Source: Gp13-AA77 sp036521995 (GTDB lineage Bacteria > Acidobacteriota > Terriglobia > UBA7540). From it: DNA of 58,400 nucleotides. Position numbers and translations under genes: made by a program. The stretch's first letter is position 1, and every line of letters starts with the position of its first letter. The stretch is from assembly GCA_036521995.1 (NCBI GenBank), contig DATDGR010000322.1:1-58400 (forward strand), written 5' to 3'. Below are positions 1 to 9,457 of the stretch, piece by piece. The notes under the pieces are model-generated. The model was not told the DNA's origin. It did not search any database and was given only the letters and a program-made list of their open reading frames with translations.

Positions 1-700
1 GCATCCCGCCTCCCAGCATCTTGCGCACCAAGCGGGCCTCATCGATAAAGGCCCGGGAACCCACCAACATCGACCCCACCGGTGCACCCAAGCCTTTCGA
101 TAGGCAGAACATCACCGAATCGAATTTCCGTGTCAGATCGGCTACGGAGCGGCCGAGATGCACCGCGGCGTTGAAAATGCGCGCGCCGTCCAAATGGATG
201 GGCAGACCGGCGAAGTGGGTGCGGTCGCAGATTTCGTCCGACACTTCCGGCGGATAGACCGTGCCGCCCGCCAGGTTGGAAGTGTTTTCGAGCGAGACCA
301 GCCCGGTGCGGGCGCGATGATCGCTGCGTCCGCGCACCTCGGGAGCCACAAGCGTCCAGGTGAGGATGCCGCCCCCGGCGCGAATCGCCCGGGGCAGGCA
401 TCCCGAGAACGCAGACAGCATGGCCATCTCGTAGTTCAAGATGTGCGACCGCTCCTCGCAGATCACCTCCTGGCCGGATCGGGTATGCACCTTGATAGCG
501 GCCTGGTTTCCCATAGTGCCGGAGGGTACGAAGAGCCCGGCCTCGCGCTCGAAGATCTCAGCCGCGCGCTCCTCGAGGTGATTGACGGTGGGATCCTCAT
601 GGTAGACGTCGTCCCCCACGTCCGCTTCTGCCATGGCCTTGCGCATGGCGGGCGTCGGCCGAGTCACGGTGTCACTACGCAGGTCAACGATAGGGTTCAT
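1..700 (-). CDS. ltaE: L-threonine aldolase, partial (cut by the window edge)
   Basis: This gene begins at the ATG read on the minus strand at 700 (N-terminus MNPIVDLRSDTVTRPT) and runs off the left edge, so about 233 of the usual 340 residues are present. It is a fold-type I PLP enzyme that cleaves L-threonine or L-allo-threonine to glycine and acetaldehyde in the cytoplasm. Visible family signatures are LRSDTVTRPT at the N-terminus, GDDVYHEDPTVN near residue 30, VPSGTMGNQ near 60, HLDGARIFNA in mid-protein, and SKGLGAPVGS, where the Lys is the PLP-binding residue. The segment usually written ENTHN in this family reads ENTSN here, so the usual His is Ser. No operon partner is visible. The assignment to the beta-eliminating lyase/threonine aldolase family is firm; which threonine stereoisomer it prefers cannot be told. 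Confidence 0.93.
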   Translation of the reverse strand, partial: MNPIVDLRSDTVTRPTPAMRKAMAEADVGDDVYHEDPTVNHLEERAAEIFEREAGLFVPSGTMGNQAAIKVHTRSGQEVICEERSHILNYEMAMLSAFSGCLPRAIRAGGGILTWTLVAPEVRGRSDHRARTGLVSLENTSNLAGGTVYPPEVSDEICDRTHFAGLPIHLDGARIFNAAVHLGRSVADLTRKFDSVMFCLSKGLGAPVGSMLVGSRAFIDEARLVRKMLGGGM

Positions 701-729
701 GGGTCCAAGTCTAGCGCACTCGCAAAGGC

Positions 730-978
730 TCAGGAGAGCTGCCAGAAGTCTGAGGCCAGGCCCAAGGAGCCGAAAAGCGCCTGGGCTTCGGCAACCATGC
801 GCCGCCGCCATTCCAAAGCTAATCGGTCGCGGTACCAAGAATCTGCGAGCCTCCAGGCCCGCTTGACGACTCCTGGTACAGCATGAATCGCACTCGCGCT
901 TTGAAATCGTACTCTGCCATTCCAGCCGGGAGCACCGTCCTTTACGCAGCCACGCGCTTTTCTTTCAAAATTTACCAC
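730..978 (-). pseudogene. Possible 3' remnant of an unidentified gene
   Basis: An 82-codon open frame sits just upstream of the threonine aldolase on the same strand. Its last 45 residues read like a real protein C-terminus (RLADSWYRDRLALEWRRR, ending ASDFWQLS), while the first 35 look like random coding. Similar tails with WY.DRL and a final FW.L occur, as I remember them, in thiol-redox or organomercurial-lyase-like proteins, but nothing else of such a protein is present. It may be a decayed gene whose 5' part is gone. No clear ribosome-binding site precedes the ATG. Function is not assigned. Confidence 0.22.
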
Positions 979-1167
979 ACTTCCCAGGGCGCGATCGGAG
1001 TGTCCCGCGCGAGACCCTCGGGGAGCCGCGGCGAGACGCGCAGACCTACGAAGGCAGCCTGGCCCGCCCTTTGGGCAGGATCGATGTGGGGTCTCCCCCC
1101 CCGCACAATATTGAATTGACTCGGGCGCCGGCCAGGCGTAGAACTCTTATACGAGGGAGGAACTTCC
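979..1167. other. Non-coding stretch before the PEP-CTERM gene
   Basis: No convincing gene is seen here. The stretch carries the leader of the PEP-CTERM gene, with a ribosome-binding site (gagggaggaac) 4-5 bases before the ATG at 1168. No clear sigma-70 promoter was recognised. Confidence 0.5.
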
Positions 1168-1845
1168 ATGAAACGCTACATATTGATTGCTGTGGCTTTT
1201 CTCGTCCTAGTTGCCGTCACGCCCGGCCATGCGTTCGGCGGAAACCTGCTGAGCAACGGAAGCTTCCAGACAGGAAATCTGGCGGGGTGGACTGTCTTCA
1301 CAACAAGGAACGGCAACCTGGGCCAGGGCCTGCCGACGGTGACCCTCTTCAACGTGACGGGTACGGGCCTCATCGAGGCCGCGGAATTCCAGGTGGGCGA
1401 AGTCAACTATCTGGGAGCATATTTCGCGGGGGGCGGGCTCGATCAGGATTTCAGTACCACCGGAGGCACCTTGGACCTCTCGTATGATTTCGCCGCCGAG
1501 GGCAACCCCGATGCCCCTGGAAACGCCGTGGGGGGCTTTTTTTCGCTTCTTTTGGATGGAAGCCCACTGGCGTCCGACGGGGTGGGCGTGATTCATCCCG
1601 GCCAGATCGTGCGAGGCTCTCTCAGCGCCGACATTACCCTCTCACCAGGCAGCTACCAGTTTAAGATCCTCATCACGCGGCCATACGCGAACGACGGCCT
1701 GACACCCTTTCAGTATGTAACCGGCGCCTCCGCGTCCACGGCGGCGATGGAGTCTGATGCTGCTACTCCGGAGCCTGCCACCTTGCTCCTATGCGCCTCA
1801 GGCCTGCTGGCCCTGGTTGGCTTCGCAAAGCGCCGACTCGCTTAG
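1168..1845 (+). CDS. Secreted PEP-CTERM sorting-domain protein
   Basis: The 225-residue protein has an N-terminal signal peptide (MKRYILIAVAFLVLVAV, cleaved after GHAFG or nearby), a roughly 170-residue beta-rich body opening with NLLSNGSFQTGNLAGWT, and a C-terminal PEP-CTERM signal: TPEPATLLL, a hydrophobic helix, then the basic cluster KRR. In the known system this tail is processed by exosortase and leaves the protein at the cell surface or in the exopolysaccharide layer. The NGSFQTGNLAGW opening is common in PEP-CTERM proteins with a DUF642/carbohydrate-binding-like beta-sandwich, so sugar binding is possible but not shown. A strong ribosome-binding site (gggagga) precedes the ATG. No exosortase gene lies in the window. 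The specific role is unknown. Confidence 0.88.
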   Translation: MKRYILIAVAFLVLVAVTPGHAFGGNLLSNGSFQTGNLAGWTVFTTRNGNLGQGLPTVTLFNVTGTGLIEAAEFQVGEVNYLGAYFAGGGLDQDFSTTGGTLDLSYDFAAEGNPDAPGNAVGGFFSLLLDGSPLASDGVGVIHPGQIVRGSLSADITLSPGSYQFKILITRPYANDGLTPFQYVTGASASTAAMESDAATPEPATLLLCASGLLALVGFAKRRLA

Positions 1846-2305
1846 CCGGGGACCGCCTTGATGGACCGCGCGCGTGGCAGCTACGTCGCTTTGATGTAGG
1901 GCAGGCTGTGGCCCCGTTCGCTCACCTGGGTCCACCTCGGCCTCGGCCCACTCAGCTCTGGCTTGACGGGTCGAGGCGCGGCCTTTAACTCTGCTTTCAA
2001 TTCGTAGAGATCGTAAAGCCAGGGGCGGCTCGAACGATTCTCATTGACCGGTAAGTCCAGCGGCCAATTTCGTATCAGATTGATTCCAAGTCACCTCCCA
2101 GCTTTGTTTGTCAGACCACCGCTCCATCACCGAGTTTACCTATATCGTACAGTGTGTCACAGATCCCTTGCCACCTTCGACCCCGATCGGCTAGCTTCGC
2201 TTGATGATTAGCCGTGAATTGCGTAGGCTAGTTCAGCGGCGATGTAGCGCACTGGAGGCGTACCGCCGCCCTGCTGGCGGCATTCTTGAGTGCGCCCTCA
2301 GCGCC
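1846..2305. other. Intergenic region between convergent genes; nothing recognised
   Basis: This 460-base gap separates the end of the PEP-CTERM gene from the end of the alpha-galactosidase gene. Open frames here are short and show no protein-like composition. I saw no clear intrinsic terminator and no RNA gene. Confidence 0.5.
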
Positions 2306-4498
2306 TCACGGAGCCGGCGCCGAAGGATCGACGATTCTGATCAGCTTCACCGAATGCGGGGGCTGAGCGCTAATTGCCAGACTCGCCCCTTCGATTGCAA
2401 CCGGCGTATCCCCGTTGAGCACGTCGTAGCCTTCATACGGGTGTCCTTGCGGAAGGCCGAGGTTGCTCAGGTCAAGGGTGTGCGAACGCGGTCCCTCGGT
2501 CCAGTTGAAAACCGCCAGCATGGACTGCCGCGCGTCTTCTCGCAGAAAGTACACGCTGGGCATCTCGTCCGGCGCTGGAAAGCTCATCAAATCCACTGGG
2601 GTGGCGGCCCGCCTGAGATTCACCATCCTGAGCAACTCGCGATTTTCGATCAAGGCCAGACGCTCCGGCATTGCAGCGAGCGGGGGCAGGTTGTCGCCGA
2701 TTTCGTACATTCCTCCGGAGACCGCGGCCAGCACAATCTGAACCTGAGCCTCGCTGAGGGTTAAAGGCTGCCTGGACCGATGCCAGCTTTCCTGAGGAGC
2801 AACCTGTGTGGAGACGCTGAAAGCGTCCGGGTCACTGATATAGAAATTTTGGTTCATATAGTAGCGCGCCGCGATGTTCGGATCCGCGTCTCTGCTGGCG
2901 CGAAATGAGTGCCCGGTATCCGGCGCGATGCGTCCCTCATCCACCAGGCCGACCGGCGTCAGCATGGGGCTGCCGTCTTTATCAAGCAACACCTGGTCGC
3001 CCACTGTGTCGCGGATAATTTGCAGGCCGGTGCGCAAGGCCTCAAGGGCCGTCGTATGCGGACGATAGAAGTAGCCTTCGATCGCGGAAGAATCCATGAA
3101 ATCCAGCTTGATGTAACGCACGCCCCAGTCCTGGGTTACGGTCTTGTACGTTTGGCGAAGATACTCCTGCGCTCCGGGATTTGTAGTGTCAAGCGCGTAA
3201 AGCGGATCGCCGTGGCGTTCCGCGTGGTCGATCAGGATCGGGCGTCCCTGGGCGTCCCGCACCAGCCAGTCTTTGTGGTGCTCAAAAACCCAGGCGCGCT
3301 CTGACACCTCAAACGGCGCCGTCCAGATGGCGAGCTTCAGGCCCATACTTGTGATTTTGGGGCCGAGGTTGCCCATCCCGTCCGGGAACTGTTTCGCATT
3401 GGGGGTGAGATAGTCACCGCGAGCTATCTCGTATCCTTCATCGATGTGGCAATAATCGTAGCCGAGCGGTTTGAGGTGCTCAGCCATCCACTGCGCATTG
3501 TTCAGCACGTCGCTCTGGGTGATGCCGGAGTAAAAGGCCGTCCAACTCCACCATCCCTTCGGAGGGGCGCTTGAGACCCGCGCGTGGTGCAAGCGCCGCA
3601 CCGCCGCTCCATAGGCTTCCAGTTGCGCATGGTAATCCGGACCGGCGGCAAACATCACTTGTTCCGAACTCAGCTCCCCGCCAGGAGCCAGGGGGAGGCT
3701 CAGCTCGATTCGTTGGTCGGGAGCGATCTGGTCCCTGAGAAGCACGTCCTCGGTTGTGCCGGTAGAATCCGCCGTGAAAGAGCCAATCGCCGCTGCGCCC
3801 GCCGAGGGTTGCTGCACCTTCAGATGCAGCGACGTCATAAATCGCTGAGCCGTGAACGCGGCGAGCAGCAAGCTCTGTTTGCTTTCGAGGTTGTAGATCA
3901 GCCCGACGCCCACGCCGGAATAAGTTCCGTGCGGCGCTTGCTCAAGGCCGCCGATCTTGATGGTGGGATCTTCGGTGAAACCTTCCAGCAAAACTCGATC
4001 CGCACTTTCCGTCCCTCCCAGGTTTACCCGCGGGCTGCCCACTGCGTCCACGTCGCGGATGGCTTCGACGGATACGGCCTTGGAAGTGTGGTTCACCACC
4101 CTGACTTCGACCGTTCCATAAGGAAGCTCGTGATATAAGCGCAAGATGCAAACAAGGTCGGGCTGGGAAGGAAGCCCTGTGAAAGTGATGGTATCCTGTT
4201 GTCCGCCGCCCAACTCGTCCTGAAACGCGCGCTGAGCTTCCTGGTGATGCGGATATTCGCTCGACTGCAGCCACTGATGATTAACCTCCGCGCCCACGCG
4301 CGATTCGAGCACCGGCGCTTGCAAGCCGGCGGCGCCAATTTCGTAGGATCCGTCCTGAGGATTAAAGGCCACCGACAACTGGGAGTTCTGCAGCGACGAC
4401 GACGCCCGCGATGCCGCTGGAAGCGCGAAAGCCGCGATCCCACATGCAAGCAACCCCAACGAGAAATTGCAAATGAACCTGTGTGCTCTTATTTTCAT
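2306..4498 (-). CDS. Secreted alpha-galactosidase-like glycoside hydrolase (GH36/clan GH-D)
   Basis: The protein is about 730 residues long with a signal peptide (start MKIRAHRFICNF, a hydrophobic stretch, then ASRASS), so it acts outside the cytoplasm. An N-terminal beta-supersandwich (about residues 30-310) is followed by a TIM barrel opening with PPKGWWSWTAFYSG and a C-terminal beta domain. The predicted nucleophile is the Asp of VRYIKLDFMD and the predicted acid/base Asp lies in EGRIAPDTG. In this clan these remove terminal alpha-galactose or related sugars from oligo- and polysaccharides. The frame also opens with a GTG at 4513, but the ATG at 4498 has a ribosome-binding site (ggaaag) at good spacing, so I use it. 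An SDR gene follows upstream on the same strand and a GH106-like gene is divergent, suggesting a plant-glycan utilisation group. Family is firm; exact sugar is inferred. Confidence 0.88.
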   Translation of the reverse strand: MKIRAHRFICNFSLGLLACGIAAFALPAASRASSSLQNSQLSVAFNPQDGSYEIGAAGLQAPVLESRVGAEVNHQWLQSSEYPHHQEAQRAFQDELGGGQQDTITFTGLPSQPDLVCILRLYHELPYGTVEVRVVNHTSKAVSVEAIRDVDAVGSPRVNLGGTESADRVLLEGFTEDPTIKIGGLEQAPHGTYSGVGVGLIYNLESKQSLLLAAFTAQRFMTSLHLKVQQPSAGAAAIGSFTADSTGTTEDVLLRDQIAPDQRIELSLPLAPGGELSSEQVMFAAGPDYHAQLEAYGAAVRRLHHARVSSAPPKGWWSWTAFYSGITQSDVLNNAQWMAEHLKPLGYDYCHIDEGYEIARGDYLTPNAKQFPDGMGNLGPKITSMGLKLAIWTAPFEVSERAWVFEHHKDWLVRDAQGRPILIDHAERHGDPLYALDTTNPGAQEYLRQTYKTVTQDWGVRYIKLDFMDSSAIEGYFYRPHTTALEALRTGLQIIRDTVGDQVLLDKDGSPMLTPVGLVDEGRIAPDTGHSFRASRDADPNIAARYYMNQNFYISDPDAFSVSTQVAPQESWHRSRQPLTLSEAQVQIVLAAVSGGMYEIGDNLPPLAAMPERLALIENRELLRMVNLRRAATPVDLMSFPAPDEMPSVYFLREDARQSMLAVFNWTEGPRSHTLDLSNLGLPQGHPYEGYDVLNGDTPVAIEGASLAISAQPPHSVKLIRIVDPSAPAP

Positions 4499-4648
4499 AC
4501 AACTTTCCTTCACGTTTCAGTTTAGATCATCACCCTACTGGCCGAATAGTCCGCGGACGGCAGCCCCGGCGGCATCCAAGGATCTACGGAGTCCGATTCG
4601 TTGTTCGCGCATTCCTGGGTAGAGCAGCGGCAAGCGCTGACCGCCTGC

Positions 4649-5395
4649 TCATGCCATCTGCCCTCCGTCCACGTACAGCAGGACCCCATTTACGAAGGCC
4701 GCATCGAGAGAAGCCAGGAACAGGGCCGGGCCGGCCACATCTTCCGGCTCTCCGATGCGCCCCATCGGAATGCGGTACCGTTCCACGTGGACAGTGTCGT
4801 CCACCGGCGGGGTCTCGGTCAGCCGGGTGCGGATCAGACCGGGGCCCACGGCGTTGACCGTGATGCCGGAGCCTCCGAGCTCTCTCGCCAGCGTCCGCAC
4901 CAGGGCAGCCACCCCCGCCTTCGAGGCGTTGTAGGCCGCCAGATTCTCCTCGCCATCGACACTATTGGTCGAGGCGATGAAGACCATCCGGCCCTGTCGC
5001 CGTGCGACCATCTTCGGCGCCACAGCGCGAGCTACCAGAAACGCACCCTTGAGGTTCGTGTCCAGTGTCCAGTCCCAATGCGTCTCATCCATCTCCAGGA
5101 ACGGAACCATCTTGGCAACACCAGCCACGTGCATCAGGACATCGATGCGCCCAGCCAGCGTCGATACCAGCTCGTTGACTTGTGCCCCTTCGCGGACATC
5201 GCACTCGAAGAAATCCGACGACCGGTTCATCGACCTGATCTGCCGGCAAACGGCCAGGCCCGCTTCCGCCTCCTGCGGAGTGTCCGCAATAATCACCGTA
5301 GCGCCTTCTTGCCCCAGACGCAGGGCAATAGCGCGCCCGATTCCGTTCGCTCCCCCCACCACCAGCGCTGTCTGGTTCTCAAACCGCTGTTCCAT
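4649..5395 (-). CDS. SDR-family NAD(P)-dependent oxidoreductase
   Basis: A classical short-chain dehydrogenase of 248 residues. The Rossmann nucleotide-binding motif is GGANGIGRA near the N-terminus, the NNAG-like strand reads HVAGVAK, the catalytic Ser is in FIASTNS, and the catalytic Tyr-Lys pair is in AAYNASKAG; the C-terminus has the usual LYVDGGQMA. A TTG lies two codons upstream, but GGAGG is seven bases before the ATG at 5395, which decides the start. The acidic residue after strand 2 (IIADTP) favours NAD over NADP, by family rule. Its place between an alpha-galactosidase and a rhamnosidase-like gene suggests oxidation of a released sugar or sugar acid, as SDRs do in non-phosphorylative rhamnose or galactose pathways. 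That substrate guess rests on context alone. Confidence 0.9.
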   Translation of the reverse strand: MEQRFENQTALVVGGANGIGRAIALRLGQEGATVIIADTPQEAEAGLAVCRQIRSMNRSSDFFECDVREGAQVNELVSTLAGRIDVLMHVAGVAKMVPFLEMDETHWDWTLDTNLKGAFLVARAVAPKMVARRQGRMVFIASTNSVDGEENLAAYNASKAGVAALVRTLARELGGSGITVNAVGPGLIRTRLTETPPVDDTVHVERYRIPMGRIGEPEDVAGPALFLASLDAAFVNGVLLYVDGGQMA

Positions 5396-5725
5396 GATCA
5401 AGCCTCCAGTTGCGTTCCTTGAGTGTCACGACTCGCGCAAAAGAGCCATGCTAAAGGCGCCGTAGTCCAAAGGGTCACCGTAACCGACTAGACGTGTCTC
5501 CACCGGGCCGTGGAAACTCACTTCTCATTCCCAATCCAGCTTACAGCGGAACCGGCCTGCCGCGAAGCTTCTCACCCTAACCGCCAAACAGGTGTGATAG
5601 ATTATTCGCGCGCATGAGCAGGCGGAGCAATCGTGGAGTCATCTTCTCTCTTCTCGATCGCGTTAGCCAGCGCCCTGATGCATGATTTCCCCAGTTTTCC
5701 AGCATCCGGCGATTCCCCCACCTCC
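5396..5725. promoter_or_regulatory. Divergent intergenic region between the SDR and GH106-like genes
   Basis: The region separates two divergent gene starts and must hold both promoters. It contains the GGAGG site of the SDR gene near 5403-5407 (minus strand). The GH106 frame is open from a GTG at 5633, so part of this region might be coded if that start is used. No operator palindrome stands out. Confidence 0.4.
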
Positions 5726-8623
5726 ATGAATCCATCAAGACGCGCCTGTCAAGTGCTCGTTCTGGTTTTGGTGGTTGTGCTGGGCAGCCAGATTCACGGC
5801 GCGAAAGCGCGTGCTGATGAAGCCGGCAGCCTTGCCAGCCTGCACGAAGCGTTCGTGCGCCCGCCTGAAGACGCCAAGATCATGGTGCGATGGTGGTGGT
5901 TTGGCCCGTCCGTCACTCATTCCGAGTTGCAGCAAGAGATGCGGTTGATGAGGGCCGGCGGAATCGGCGGCTTCGAAGTTCAAACCACCTACCCCTTGGC
6001 GCTGGACGACCCGAGCCACAACTTTGAGAACGTGGCGTTTCTCTCAGAAGCTCATCTCGACGCGCTTCGCTTCGTCTCCTCGGAAGCGCGCAGGCTCGGC
6101 TTGAGAATGGACCTGACGCTCGGCAGCGGCTGGCCTTACGGCGGGCCGAGCGTCCCCATCACCGAGGCCGCGGGACGCTTGCGCTTCGAGGCGGTGGCCG
6201 TAAACGCGGGCACTCCGTCCATACCTCTGCCGTACATCGGTACCGGCGAGAAATTGCTGGCCGTCTTTTTGGCCAAGGGTGATCCGGCCCGATTCGCGGT
6301 GGACAGCGCCCAGCAGCTTTCCGATGTTGACAATGGTCGGGTACGATTGCCGGACGGGCTCCAAGACCCTCACGTGGCGCTCTTCTTCATTGCCAGCCGG
6401 ACGGGGCAAACTGTTAAGCGGGCCGCGGTAGGCGCTGAGGGCTTTGTGCTTGACCACTACGACCGCGTTGCCCTCGACAACTACCTCACGACGGTGGGCG
6501 CCCGGTTCATGCAGGCTTTTCCCTCGAATCCGCCGCGCGCCGTATTCTGCGACAGCTTGGAAGTGTATACCTCTGACTGGACGGGCGATTTTCTGGAGGA
6601 ATTCCAAAAGCGCCGGGGCTACGATCTGAAACCTTACTTACCCGCGCTCGTGGGAGAAATCGGCCCGAAGACGAGAGCCATCCGGCATGACTGGGGCCAG
6701 ACGCTTACCGAACTGTTTGCCGACCGGTTCGTGGCGCCCCTTGAACAGTGGGCGCGGAATCACCACACGCTGCTGCGTGCTCAGCTTTACGGAACTCCGC
6801 CGGCGGTACTTTCGAATTACAAGCTCATCGACTTGCCGGAGGGTGAAGGCGCTCACTGGAAGGTCTTCGCGCCCACGCGGTGGGCATCGTCAGCCAGTCA
6901 TCTCTACGGGCGGCCTGTGACTTCTTCTGAGACCTGGACCTGGCTGCACTCGCCCGCCTTTCGGGCCACGCCGCTGGATCTCAAGGCGGAGGCCGACGTC
7001 CATTTTCTGGAAGGCATCAATCAACTGGTGGGCCACGGGTGGCCGTACTCCCCTGAAGCAGCCGGTGAGCCCGGATGGCGGTTTTACGCCGCCGCCGCCC
7101 TCAATTCGCACAACCCCTGGTGGCTCATCATGCCGGATCTTGCACTGTACCTGCAGCGGGTGAGCTTTTTGTTGCGACAGGGAAGGCCGGTGAACGACGT
7201 TGCTCTTTACGTGCCCACGGACGACGCCTGGGCGCGTTTCTCGCCCGGTGAAGCTTCCGTGAGCGAGACGGTGGAGCGCCTGCTTGAACCGAATCTGATC
7301 GGACATATTCTCGAAGCGGGCTACGGATTCGATCTTATCGACGACGACGCCATCAACCGGCTCGCGGAAGTTAAAGACCGCGCCTTGGTCGTGAACGGCA
7401 ATCGCTATCCGATCATCATTCTACCCGGGGTGGAGCGTATTCCCCTGGAAACGCTCGATAAGCTTGCCAGCTTCGCGCGCCTGGGCGGCACGCTCGTGGC
7501 CACTGGCCGCGCGCCGTCGCTTGCGCCCGGACTGACGACCGCGGAGACAGAGACGCGCCAAATTGGTGAGCTTTCGCAACGCTTGTTCGACGGAACCTCA
7601 GCTCCGGGCCATCTGGTAATGGGTGACGGTCACGAACTGGGCACGGTCCTCAACGGCTTCCGCCCGCCCGATGTCAGCTTCTCGCCGCCCGCATCCGACG
7701 TCGGTTTTGTTCACCGGACCACCGGATGGGCGGAAATCTACTTCCTGGCAAATACCGGCAACCACGCCAGCACCTCCAAGGCCACTTTTCGCGTGCAGAG
7801 TCTCGACCCGGAGTGGTGGGACCCGTTTACGGGGCAGGCTTTCGCGGCCGACGTATTGACTCGCTCCAGCGAAGGCACCACGCTGGCCCTTGATCTCGAG
7901 CCCTACGAATCTCGCGTTCTGATTTTTTCCGGGCATACGGCGTCCGGGCTTACGCCGCGTGCCCGCAGCACCGGTGCGTCGCCAGACATGCCGGCGCCTG
8001 TCGACCTGAGCATGGGCTGGAAGGTGACCTTTCTTCGGGCAAGTTCCGAAATACCCACCAACTTGACCGACCAAGATCTGTCAAGCCTGGCGGAGAAAGG
8101 CTCGAGCTCAGCGCGCATGGACCGTCTGCGGTCCTGGACGGACGACGACGCCACCCGGTTCTTCTCCGGCCTCGTCCTGTACGAGAAGACTTTCAACGTG
8201 CCGCCGAATAGGGTCGGCTCCTCGCCCGATCTGTGGCTCGATTTTGGCGAGGGAACAGCCGTTCCCCCACTGCCGTCACAGAACGAAGGGATGCAAGCCT
8301 GGTTCGACGCTCCTGTGCGCGAAGCGGCCGTGGTTTACGTGAACGGTCAGCGCGCCGGATCGGTGTGGCACCCACCCTACACCGTGGAAGTGACAGGGCG
8401 GCTGCGACCAGGCGAGAATCAGCTTCGCATCGTGGTGGCCAATTCCGCCATCAATGAAATGGCGGGCGCCGCCCTGCCGGACTATCGGCTCCTAAACAGC
8501 CGTTACGGCGAGCGCTTCACTCCCCAGGACATGAACCATCTTGCACCGCTGCCCTCGGGTTTGCTGGGAGGTATTCATCTGAAGGCTCGTCCAGTTGAGC
8601 GCGACCTAAGTCTTCGTGAATGA
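5726..8623 (+). CDS. Secreted GH106-like glycoside hydrolase (alpha-L-rhamnosidase family)
   Basis: This is a large secreted hydrolase of about 965 residues. The ATG at 5726 gives a clean signal peptide (MNPSRR, a hydrophobic run, then GAKARA before DEAG); the frame is open from a GTG at 5633, which would add 31 residues with no clear role. After the leader come PPEDAKIMVRWWWFGP and MRAGGIGGFEVQ, typical of the N-terminus of GH106 rhamnosidases, then GSGWPYGGPS, a central glutamine-amidotransferase-like/barrel region (SETWTWLHSPAFRATPLDLK) and a C-terminal galactose-binding-like beta-sandwich (VYVNGQRAGSVWHPPYTVEV). In known relatives this removes alpha-L-rhamnose from pectin (rhamnogalacturonan) or flavonoid glycosides. 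It is divergent from an SDR and an alpha-galactosidase. Family is fairly sure; the natural substrate is not known. Confidence 0.87.
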   Translation: MNPSRRACQVLVLVLVVVLGSQIHGAKARADEAGSLASLHEAFVRPPEDAKIMVRWWWFGPSVTHSELQQEMRLMRAGGIGGFEVQTTYPLALDDPSHNFENVAFLSEAHLDALRFVSSEARRLGLRMDLTLGSGWPYGGPSVPITEAAGRLRFEAVAVNAGTPSIPLPYIGTGEKLLAVFLAKGDPARFAVDSAQQLSDVDNGRVRLPDGLQDPHVALFFIASRTGQTVKRAAVGAEGFVLDHYDRVALDNYLTTVGARFMQAFPSNPPRAVFCDSLEVYTSDWTGDFLEEFQKRRGYDLKPYLPALVGEIGPKTRAIRHDWGQTLTELFADRFVAPLEQWARNHHTLLRAQLYGTPPAVLSNYKLIDLPEGEGAHWKVFAPTRWASSASHLYGRPVTSSETWTWLHSPAFRATPLDLKAEADVHFLEGINQLVGHGWPYSPEAAGEPGWRFYAAAALNSHNPWWLIMPDLALYLQRVSFLLRQGRPVNDVALYVPTDDAWARFSPGEASVSETVERLLEPNLIGHILEAGYGFDLIDDDAINRLAEVKDRALVVNGNRYPIIILPGVERIPLETLDKLASFARLGGTLVATGRAPSLAPGLTTAETETRQIGELSQRLFDGTSAPGHLVMGDGHELGTVLNGFRPPDVSFSPPASDVGFVHRTTGWAEIYFLANTGNHASTSKATFRVQSLDPEWWDPFTGQAFAADVLTRSSEGTTLALDLEPYESRVLIFSGHTASGLTPRARSTGASPDMPAPVDLSMGWKVTFLRASSEIPTNLTDQDLSSLAEKGSSSARMDRLRSWTDDDATRFFSGLVLYEKTFNVPPNRVGSSPDLWLDFGEGTAVPPLPSQNEGMQAWFDAPVREAAVVYVNGQRAGSVWHPPYTVEVTGRLRPGENQLRIVVANSAINEMAGAALPDYRLLNSRYGERFTPQDMNHLAPLPSGLLGGIHLKARPVERDLSLRE

Positions 8624-8668
8624 GATCTAAACTGATCCGGTCTTGGCGAACAACGGGTGCAGAATCTC

Positions 8669-9457
8669 CTACCGCGCCGGCGCGCGTTCCTTTAACTGGT
8701 TCTTGAGAAGCTGGACCTGCTGAGCAGAGATCGTGACCTCTCCTTGCAGGGCAATGCCCAGCCGGCCGGAACCTTTATCCTCAAATTGAGCTTTATCAAT
8801 CATAGCGATGTCCTGGACAGCGGGTGGGAGCGTCAGACTGCGATCCGTCCCCTTCTGCATGGCGGCGAGGAGCGCTCTGCTAATCTTCTCGCGCACCATC
8901 GCCCCGATCGGGCCTGACTTGAGCAGCTCGCCGAGGGAGCCATCTGCTTGTATGGATTCGACCTCTGGCACCAGCTGCAGGGTCTTTCTGTCTTCAACCG
9001 TTGGGGTGAACTTCAACTGAATTATCCCGTTTCCTCCAACCAACTTCTTGGTCACCCGCTTGCCGAACGCCTTGACGCAGGTGTAACGGTCATAGTGTAG
9101 CTGAACGACTGCCCGACTGAACGGGCCGACCGGCGTCAGCGTGGCGTGTTCAATTGAGATATGATCTCCGCAAGGGTCATCCTTATCCAGCTGGGATTGC
9201 AAGAGACCGGTCATGTTCTGCTGAAGGTCCGAGAGGTCAGCGTCCAGCTCCAGTCTGAGGATGTACTCGTCGTGGCCTTTTGAGCCTACCGAAATGATTC
9301 CCGACGCGTCAATCGTGAGGGGCTGATTCTCGATGCTCAAAGGGATTCTCTGGGGTGGAATTCTAAAGGTAAAGTCTTCGCTTCTTGCCGGGGCCGATAA
9401 CCCTTGAACGAGAAGGGCCAAAGAGAGAACTGCGGAACCCAGGAAATCAAGTAGCAT
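8669..9457 (-). CDS. Secreted protein of unknown function
   Basis: I do not recognise this 262-residue protein. The start is the ATG at about 9457, placed by GGGAGGATCG just upstream and by the signal peptide it creates (MLLDFLGSAVLSLALLVQ, then SAPARSE). The rest is an alternating beta-rich domain (FRIPPQRIPLSIENQPLTI, YILRLELDADLSDLQQ, AVVQLHYDRYTCVKAFGKR) with two cysteines (DPCGDH and RYTCVK) that could form a disulfide, then an amphipathic region and a C-terminal strand GRLGIALQGEVTISA. Repeated long amphipathic strands could suit a lipid-binding or outer-membrane-associated fold, but this is a guess. It lies alone, tail to tail with the GH106-like gene and divergent from the next gene. 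Confidence 0.75.
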   Translation of the reverse strand: MLLDFLGSAVLSLALLVQGLSAPARSEDFTFRIPPQRIPLSIENQPLTIDASGIISVGSKGHDEYILRLELDADLSDLQQNMTGLLQSQLDKDDPCGDHISIEHATLTPVGPFSRAVVQLHYDRYTCVKAFGKRVTKKLVGGNGIIQLKFTPTVEDRKTLQLVPEVESIQADGSLGELLKSGPIGAMVREKISRALLAAMQKGTDRSLTLPPAVQDIAMIDKAQFEDKGSGRLGIALQGEVTISAQQVQLLKNQLKERAPAR

